Positions 6,170 to 10,134 of a stretch of DNA of 10,134 nt are shown piece after piece (position 1 is the first letter of the stretch; each line of letters starts with the position of its first letter). Source of the stretch: Halobacteriovorax sp. (lineage in GTDB: Bacteria > Bdellovibrionota > Bacteriovoracia > Bacteriovoracales > Bacteriovoracaceae). The stretch covers positions 1 to 10,134 of the forward strand of contig NZAF01000159.1 of NCBI GenBank assembly GCA_002686115.1. Reading direction: 5' to 3'. Position numbers and translations under genes: made by a program. Below the pieces are notes generated by a model. That model was not told the DNA's origin. It saw only the letters and a list, made by a program, of their open reading frames with translations, and did not search any database.

Positions 6170-7660
6170 ATGCGAATTTTATCTACATTATTTTTAATGT
6201 TATCGTCTTTTAGTGCGATGGCCCAAACGGACTTTCAAGGTCAAGTAAATCACATTTTTGGTGCAATCAATGGAACATATGCTAAGTTCCTTTTTTGGCC
6301 AATTCCAGTTATTCAGTTACCACTGATTTTATTTATCATGGTATCTGGAGGTATCTTTTTCACTTTCCGCTATGGATTTATCAATATAACGCTTTTTAAG
6401 CACGCTATTGATGTTATTAGAGGAAAGTATGACAACCCAGATGATGAAGGTGAAATTTCTCACTTCCAGGCACTTACTTCTGCTCTTTCTGCAACAGTTG
6501 GTCTTGGTAATATCGGTGGTGTAGCAATTGCTATTGGTGTCGGTGGACCTGGTGCAATTTTTTGGATTTGGTTAGTTGCATTCTTTGGTATGTGTATGAA
6601 GTTCTCTTCATGTACTTTTGCTCAACTTTATAGAATTAAAGATTCAAGAGGAGAGATGCTTGGTGGACCAATGGTTTACTTATCTCAAGGTCTTGCTGAA
6701 AAAGGGTTTCCAAAAATTGGTAAATTCTTTGGTGGGTACTTTGCTCTAATGACAATCCTTGCTTCTTTTGGTGGTGGTAATCTATACCAAGCAAATCAAA
6801 CATATGAAATTATCAAGGCCCAATTTCCTGCGGCAAATCCATGGGTCGTTGGAGTAACTCTTGCTTTCTTAGCTGGTGTTGTACTTGTTGGTGGTATTAA
6901 AAGAATTGCGGATGTAACTTCTAAACTTGTTCCTGCTATGTGTGGGTTCTTTGTCTTTACGTGTCTTGCAATTGTTATTTCAAATATTTCAATGGTACCA
7001 GAAATGTTTTTGTCAATTTTTAAAGAAGCCTATTCTCCTGATGCGGCATTTGGTGGATTTTTAGCAGTCATGATTCAAGGTGTAAGGCGTGCTTCTTTTT
7101 CTAACGAAGCTGGTCTAGGTTCTGCTGCTATTGCACACTCAGCTGCAAAGACTGATGAGCCTGTTAGAGAAGGTGTCGTGGCAATGATTGGACCTGTTAT
7201 TGATACTCATATTGTTTGTACAATGACGGCCCTTGCAATTCTTATTACAGGAGCACATCTTGATCCATCACTTGCTGGTAAAGGTGTTCAGATTACTTCA
7301 AAAGCATTTGCAAGTCTTGGCTCTTTTATGCCTTACTTACTTTTAATTGCTGTATGTATCTTTGCATACTCAACAGTAATTTCTTGGTCATACTACGGTG
7401 AAAGAGCAGTAGAATACCTATTTGGTAAAAAGCTTGGTCATAATGCTATCAGAATTTATAGACTAGTTTATGTCTTTGTTATTATCTTAGGACCTGTTCT
7501 ATCACTTGGTCATGTTATTGAGTTTGCTGACTTAATGTTGCTTTCAATGGCGTTTCCAAATATCTTAGGTATGATTTACATGAGTTCTAAAGTTAAGGGC
7601 CATGTTGTTGATTACGTTAAAAGATATAAGAGTGGGAATATGCCAACTTATAATAAGTAA
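6170..7660 (+). CDS. AGCS-family sodium:alanine/glycine symporter with N-terminal signal peptide
   Basis: This inner-membrane transporter moves alanine, glycine or a similar amino acid into the cell with Na+. I place the start at ATG 6170 (496 residues): GAGGAG (6158-6163) is 6 bases upstream, and the product then begins with a clean signal peptide (MRILSTLFLMLSSFSAMA|Q). An upstream in-frame ATG at 6104 has no ribosome site and would bury that signal. Family hallmarks are GLGNIGGVA (111-119), GGPGAIFW (125-132), the GGNLYQANQ segment (202-210) and FSNEAGLGSA (310-319). About ten or more hydrophobic spans are visible, and the C-terminus is short and polar. Many AGCS proteins start directly with a membrane helix, so the cleavable-looking leader is noteworthy. 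The gene is monocistronic: it has a strong terminator 20 bases after the stop. Confidence 0.93.
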   Translation: MRILSTLFLMLSSFSAMAQTDFQGQVNHIFGAINGTYAKFLFWPIPVIQLPLILFIMVSGGIFFTFRYGFINITLFKHAIDVIRGKYDNPDDEGEISHFQALTSALSATVGLGNIGGVAIAIGVGGPGAIFWIWLVAFFGMCMKFSSCTFAQLYRIKDSRGEMLGGPMVYLSQGLAEKGFPKIGKFFGGYFALMTILASFGGGNLYQANQTYEIIKAQFPAANPWVVGVTLAFLAGVVLVGGIKRIADVTSKLVPAMCGFFVFTCLAIVISNISMVPEMFLSIFKEAYSPDAAFGGFLAVMIQGVRRASFSNEAGLGSAAIAHSAAKTDEPVREGVVAMIGPVIDTHIVCTMTALAILITGAHLDPSLAGKGVQITSKAFASLGSFMPYLLLIAVCIFAYSTVISWSYYGERAVEYLFGKKLGHNAIRIYRLVYVFVIILGPVLSLGHVIEFADLMLLSMAFPNILGMIYMSSKVKGHVVDYVKRYKSGNMPTYNK

Positions 7661-7677
7661 TTTTTTTAATACTAACG

Positions 7678-7705
7678 AAGGGTCACATCGTGTGGCCCTT
7701 TTTTT
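7678..7705 (+). terminator. Strong intrinsic terminator of the symporter gene
   Basis: GGGTCACA (7680-7687), loop TCG, TGTGGCCC (7691-7698) form an 8-bp stem with one G-T pair, flanked by AA and followed by seven T (7699-7705). It begins 17 bases after the TAA stop. Confidence 0.9.
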
Positions 7706-7710
7706 AAGAT
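7682..7710 (+). promoter_or_regulatory. Candidate histidine kinase promoter embedded in the terminator
   Basis: GTCACA (7682-7687) as -35 and TAAGAT (7705-7710) as -10 are 17 bases apart; each matches the consensus at 4 of 6. Transcription would begin at about 7716-7717, on the A of the kinase start codon, giving a leaderless message. The kinase has no convincing ribosome site, which fits. Confidence 0.4.
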
Positions 7711-7716
7711 ACACTA

Positions 7717-8748
7717 ATGTCAATTACGAATAATCACATATGTGATATTATTTTTGATCACGACTATAACGTTATAAAATGTTCAGATAGTGTTATGTTC
7801 TTCTTTTCTTTAAAGACTAGTGATTTACTCTCAAATAATTTTCTAAATTATATTAGGTTTAGTGATGATTCTTTAAAGTCGTTAAAAGACAATATTGAAG
7901 TATTAAATTTAGGGCGTGAACCAGAGCCCCTTATATTAAAGAATATTGAGCGATCTGAAGGTGATGAATTTGAGTATTTAAAAGGATATCTTGAATACCA
8001 TCAAGAATTTTATCGACTAATTCTTATTGATCATACGTCCGAATACTATGATAGAGTTCAGCTTCATAAAACCTATCTTGACTTAAAAAAAGCAAACTCA
8101 AATAAAGATAAGTTTGTATCACTTCTAGCTCATGATCTTCGTGGACCTATTGCAAATCTGAATGTTATTTTTGAAGAAATATTAGCTGGTGAGTTAGAAT
8201 TAGATCAAGAGCTAGGCGAAATTCTTATTGGTAGCTCTAGGTCTGCACTTTCTCTTATCGAAAACATCCTTTCTTGGGCAACTTCAAGTGATTATCAATT
8301 CAATTATCAACGTAGTGACTTTTTAATAGATGATCTTTTTAATGATGTTGTTGAGCTTTTAAGACCTATTTCTATTAAGAGAAATGTACCTATTAAATTT
8401 GAAAAGTCATCTCTACAAATCTTTAGTGACAAGCAATCGTTAATGACTATCGTTCGAAATCTTGTCAACAACTCTCTTAAATTTACGAAGTCAGGTGGAG
8501 AGATTATTCTTAAAGCTTATAAAGATAGTGGTTATTTAAATATTTCTATCACTGATAATGGAATTGGCTTTGAAGTTAATAATAATGATACCCAAGGAGA
8601 CTTCACCATTGGGACCGAAGGAGAAGTTGGAACTGGTTTAGGCTTACCTTTTTGTCAGTTATTAACATCTGGTCTTGGTGGAGAGCTTATCATAAATTCT
8701 AATGTCGGAATTGGTACTGAAGCTATCATTCGTTTTGCTGACATGTAG
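7717..8748 (+). CDS. Soluble orphan sensor histidine kinase with N-terminal PAS-like domain
   Basis: A 343-residue cytosolic kinase that autophosphorylates a histidine and passes the phosphate to a response regulator. The first 105 residues (strands CDIIFDHDYNVIKCSD, YRLILIDHT) look like a divergent PAS sensor. A helical linker (110-133) leads to the H-box FVSLLAHDLRGPI with His139. The catalytic domain has an N-box (RNLVNNSLKF, Asn248/251/252), G1 box DNGIGF (280-285) and G2 box GTGLGL (305-310). There are no membrane spans, so it senses an internal signal or is membrane-associated through partners. HDLRGP instead of HELRTP is a common variant. No response regulator gene is adjacent. The ribosome site is weak or absent before ATG 7717, which lies only 11 bases after the preceding terminator's T-run; see the promoter at 7682. 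Confidence 0.9.
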   Translation: MSITNNHICDIIFDHDYNVIKCSDSVMFFFSLKTSDLLSNNFLNYIRFSDDSLKSLKDNIEVLNLGREPEPLILKNIERSEGDEFEYLKGYLEYHQEFYRLILIDHTSEYYDRVQLHKTYLDLKKANSNKDKFVSLLAHDLRGPIANLNVIFEEILAGELELDQELGEILIGSSRSALSLIENILSWATSSDYQFNYQRSDFLIDDLFNDVVELLRPISIKRNVPIKFEKSSLQIFSDKQSLMTIVRNLVNNSLKFTKSGGEIILKAYKDSGYLNISITDNGIGFEVNNNDTQGDFTIGTEGEVGTGLGLPFCQLLTSGLGGELIINSNVGIGTEAIIRFADM

Positions 8749-8807
8749 CCTTTTTGACAGGATTCACTCTTTTTCAGTGTCACTTAAGTATTCCTTTTCT
8801 TTAAAAT

Positions 8808-8820
8808 TGTCATTATGACA
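8808..8820. repeat. 13-base palindrome upstream of the basic lipoprotein gene
   Basis: TGTCAT-T-ATGACA is a perfect 6+1+6 inverted repeat 75 bases before the start codon. It shares the 8-mer ATTGTCAT (8806-8813) with the repeat upstream of the symporter (6072-6079). It could be an operator for one regulator. Confidence 0.35.
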
Positions 8821-8839
8821 CCAACTAACAAACTTATTA

Positions 8840-8868
8840 TTGGCATCTAATTTGCTCTCTATTTTGAT
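8840..8868 (+). promoter_or_regulatory. Possible promoter of the lipoprotein at 8896
   Basis: TTGGCA (8840-8845, 5/6) and TTTGAT (8863-8868, 4/6) are 17 bases apart. The start of transcription would be near 8875, just ahead of the GGGAG ribosome site. The call is weak because the region is AT-rich. Confidence 0.3.
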
Positions 8869-8895
8869 AACTCAAATAATGGAAGGGAGAGAGTT

Positions 8896-9558
8896 ATGAA
8901 AAAAATGTTAATTTTTGGTGTCGTGTCGTTATTATTTGTTTCATGTAAAAATGGAAGTGGTCTATTTAGTGTTGAAAAAGATATTACCCTTAAAGGAAAA
9001 AAAGGTAAGTCTATTTCTTATGAAGCAGGAAAATATGATGCTACTTTAAATTATAAAGTGAAGCTTTTTAAGAAAAACGTCGTTGAATTAGAGGTTGATG
9101 GTAAATCTGATGCAATCTTTGTCATTCCTAAGAAATTTAAAATTAATCAAAACCATATGAATACTGTTTTAAAAGCAAAAGATGTGAAACAAGATCATGA
9201 TGTGAAAATTGATGTTGATACACATTACACAAGTTCAACTCCTGTCTTTGATAATGAATATTGTTCAGAAACTAGAAGATATAAGGCCTGTTATATTAAT
9301 GAAGAGGGTAAAGAGAAATTTAAAACTAAGTCATTTGTTTTATCTGGTGAACAAAAAGTACAATTTCATTACCTTTATAAGAATAAGCTTATTGATCTGA
9401 CACTTATGGAAGAAGGTAGCGGTGAAGTCGTTGCATTATTTTCAGGAAGTGATAAATCGAGTAGCAAGGTTTATGATTTTAAAGGACCATGTCGATTTAG
9501 AAGTTATAAAATTAGAGAATTTAGAGAATTAAAAAGAAAAGCACGTCATTGTAAATAA
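8896..9558 (+). CDS. Basic predicted lipoprotein, 220 residues, unknown function
   Basis: The N-terminus MKKMLIFGVVSLLFVSCKNG is a lipoprotein signal with lipobox F-V-S-C, so Cys17 is the likely lipid anchor. The mature part is lysine-rich throughout and shows regular beta-strand alternation (YKVKLFKKNVVELEVDG, KIDVDTHYTS). Four more cysteines (123, 132, 199, 219) could form two disulfides. The last 22 residues (199-220) are very basic and helical, with related REFREL/KRKAR segments, and end HCK. AGGGAG (8884-8889) 6 bases upstream fixes the start. No family is recognised. The gene stands alone; its own terminator appears to have been split by the insertion sequence that begins 22 bases after the stop codon. 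An envelope location is likely; function unknown. Confidence 0.82.
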   Translation: MKKMLIFGVVSLLFVSCKNGSGLFSVEKDITLKGKKGKSISYEAGKYDATLNYKVKLFKKNVVELEVDGKSDAIFVIPKKFKINQNHMNTVLKAKDVKQDHDVKIDVDTHYTSSTPVFDNEYCSETRRYKACYINEEGKEKFKTKSFVLSGEQKVQFHYLYKNKLIDLTLMEEGSGEVVALFSGSDKSSSKVYDFKGPCRFRSYKIREFRELKRKARHCK

Positions 9559-9561
9559 TAT

Positions 9562-9575
9562 AAAAAAAAAGCCGC
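9562..9575 (+). other. Left half of an interrupted terminator (inference)
   Basis: Nine A (9562-9570) followed by GCCGC (9571-9575) is the usual left arm of a bidirectional intrinsic terminator. No matching GCGGC plus T-run follows. Instead AAAA (9577-9580) and the IS end come next. The missing right arm would be expected beyond the far end of the IS. Confidence 0.45.
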
Positions 9576-9580
9576 TAAAA

Positions 9581-9606
9581 TGAACTGTACCCCATTTTTG
9601 GGACAC
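9581..9606 (+). repeat. IS left terminal inverted repeat region
   Basis: TGAACTGTACCCC is followed by ATTTTTGGGACAC. Within the end TGT-CCC and GGG-ACA also pair with each other (bulged A), so the end is itself partly palindromic. This is the transposase binding and cleavage site. Confidence 0.7.
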
Positions 9607-9615
9607 AAAAATAAA

Positions 9616-9643
9616 AAGCCCCATCTGTGATATGATGGGGTTT
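9616..9643 (+). terminator. Hairpin between IS end and orfA
   Basis: CCCCATC (9619-9625) pairs with GATGGGG (9634-9640), extended by G-T and two A-T pairs, and is followed by a T-rich stretch (TTTCTTATTT). It probably stops transcription entering the IS from the interrupted lipoprotein gene. Confidence 0.6.
9628..9636 (+). promoter_or_regulatory. Extended -10 promoter for orfA inside the hairpin
   Basis: TG-A-TATGAT is an extended -10 element (TGnTATAAT, 5/6 in the hexamer). It overlaps the hairpin loop and right arm. Transcription would begin near 9643, after the stem, so these transcripts could not form the hairpin. A good -35 is not visible. Confidence 0.35.
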
Positions 9644-9663
9644 CTTATTTATGGAGTACAGAA

Positions 9664-10071
9664 ATGCATAACCTATCAAACTATCAGAAGAAAAAGCTCT
9701 TAGAAAACCCAAATGTAAAAAAACTTACTGAGAAATCTGTTGTTTATTCTTCAAAGTTTAAACAAAAGGCACTTGAGTCATACCTCGCAGGAGAAAACGC
9801 TAAAGATATTTTTCTTCGAGCTGGCATTCCAATTCACTATTTCAACAACTCAAAATACTGCCAATCATGCTTAAAACGATGGAAAATTAAATTTGAAAAA
9901 GAAGGAGTTGGTTGTTTTGAAAATGATCTACGCGGAATTGGTTCATCAGGACGTCCTAAATCAGAGAATTTGGACGAACTTACATATGAAGAACTTCAAG
10001 CAATCGTTGAAGTACAGAGAGGAGTTATCCAAGAGCTAAAAAAGAAGAAAGCCTTAGCGAAAAAGAAGTAA
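9664..10071 (+). CDS. IS3-family transposase OrfA (helix-turn-helix subunit)
   Basis: The 135-residue OrfA binds the IS ends and supplies the DNA-binding N-terminus of the OrfAB transposase made by frameshifting. A helix-turn-helix region lies at about 30-56 (YSSKFKQKALESYLAGENAK... LRAGIP), followed by CLKRWK (69-74) and GRPK (96-99). A hydrophobic-heptad helix runs from 103 to 125 (L103, L106, L111, I114, V121, L125) and serves for oligomerisation. It is longer than many OrfA proteins (about 90-110) because of an N-terminal extension of about 25 residues. The start is ATG 9664 with GGAG (9653-9656) 7 bases upstream. The gene ends at TAA 10069-10071, inside the loop of the frameshift-stimulating hairpin. 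Confidence 0.88.
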   Translation: MHNLSNYQKKKLLENPNVKKLTEKSVVYSSKFKQKALESYLAGENAKDIFLRAGIPIHYFNNSKYCQSCLKRWKIKFEKEGVGCFENDLRGIGSSGRPKSENLDELTYEELQAIVEVQRGVIQELKKKKALAKKK

Positions 10072-10093
10072 TCAAAGACTTGATCGCTAAGGC
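10038..10093 (+). other. Programmed -1 ribosomal frameshift signal
   Basis: The slippery heptamer A AAA AAG (10038-10044) is in the correct phase relative to orfA (codons CTA AAA AAG). After a 6-base spacer a perfect 10-bp stem forms: GCCTTAGCGA (10051-10060) with TCGCTAAGGC (10084-10093). An inner AAGT/ACTT pairing (10066-10069 with 10078-10081) can extend it. This is the textbook arrangement for making the OrfAB fusion in IS3-family elements. Confidence 0.85.
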
Positions 10094-10134
10094 AATAATT
10101 AAAAGACCACTAGCTCGTCTTAAGATGATTCTAA
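10044..10134 (+). CDS. IS3-family transposase OrfB, N-terminal fragment (reached by frameshift)
   Basis: In the -1 frame after the slippery site the reading continues without stop to the window edge: EESLSEKEVIKDLIAK, then AIIKRPLARLKMIL. No good start codon with a ribosome site is evident, so expression as an OrfA-OrfB fusion by frameshifting is the likely route. In IS3-family elements OrfB carries the DDE integrase core, which lies beyond this window and cannot be checked here. The 3' end is cut by the window. Confidence 0.75.

Larger units (their letters stand above)
9581..10134 (+). mobile_element. IS3-family insertion sequence, left part (right end outside window)
   Basis: The element begins with TGAACTGTACCCC (9581-9593), the typical 5'-TG...CCCC terminal repeat of IS3-family elements. 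It contains a helix-turn-helix orfA, a -1 frameshift signal and the start of orfB in the expected overlapping arrangement. The base before it is part of AAAA (9577-9580), a possible 3-4 base target duplication that cannot be confirmed without the other end. The element is truncated only by the window and shows no inactivating mutation in the visible part. Confidence 0.88.

Noticed and set aside
8755..8782. TGACA...TGTCA stem as terminator of the histidine kinase gene
   Set aside because: Only 5 bp with an 18-base loop and no T-run immediately after; competing pairings exist. Kept only as possible half-sites.
9209..9400. 63-codon frame inside the basic lipoprotein gene
   Set aside because: It is out of frame within a gene that has clear start signals and a lipobox; no independent evidence.

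Overview
The window is AT-rich, gene-dense bacterial chromosomal DNA with short intergenic gaps. It encodes many small exported proteins and lipoproteins, a class I (archaeal/spirochaete-style) lysyl-tRNA synthetase, a PilZ protein and an orphan histidine kinase. This mix suggests a low-GC marine Bdellovibrionota such as Halobacteriovorax or Bacteriovorax. The assignment is an inference from gene style; no rRNA or other taxonomic marker is present.

Left part (1-2552): a truncated exported Cys-containing protein lies on the minus strand. A plus-strand gene follows whose C-terminal half looks like a divergent RadC/JAMM (MPN+) domain. Its end overlaps by 4 bases the end of a convergent class I lysyl-tRNA synthetase gene. 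Middle left (2679-4816): three plus-strand genes encode a 60-residue membrane-anchored protein, a secreted four-cysteine protein and a lipoprotein, each with a plausible promoter of its own. They meet a minus-strand exported zinc metalloprotease with HELGH and a Met-turn. The last two genes overlap tail to tail inside a perfect 8-bp palindrome that carries both stop codons.

Middle right (5070-8748): a PilZ-domain protein (likely c-di-GMP receptor) and a 71-residue unknown protein converge on a bidirectional terminator. The unknown gene is divergent from an AGCS-family sodium:amino-acid symporter that carries an apparent signal peptide. The symporter ends at a strong intrinsic terminator. The start codon of a soluble orphan histidine kinase lies only 11 bases after that terminator's T-run, and the kinase promoter may be built into the hairpin.

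Right part (8896-10134): a basic four-cysteine lipoprotein is followed by what looks like half of a terminator, interrupted by the left end of an IS3-family insertion sequence. The IS has its terminal repeat, an upstream hairpin with an extended -10 in its loop, orfA, and a textbook -1 frameshift cassette (A AAA AAG, 6-base spacer, 10-bp stem) leading into orfB, which leaves the window. I see no CRISPR array, tRNA, rRNA or clear defence system. The points most worth follow-up are the divergent JAMM protein, the terminator/promoter overlaps and the IS insertion into a terminator.
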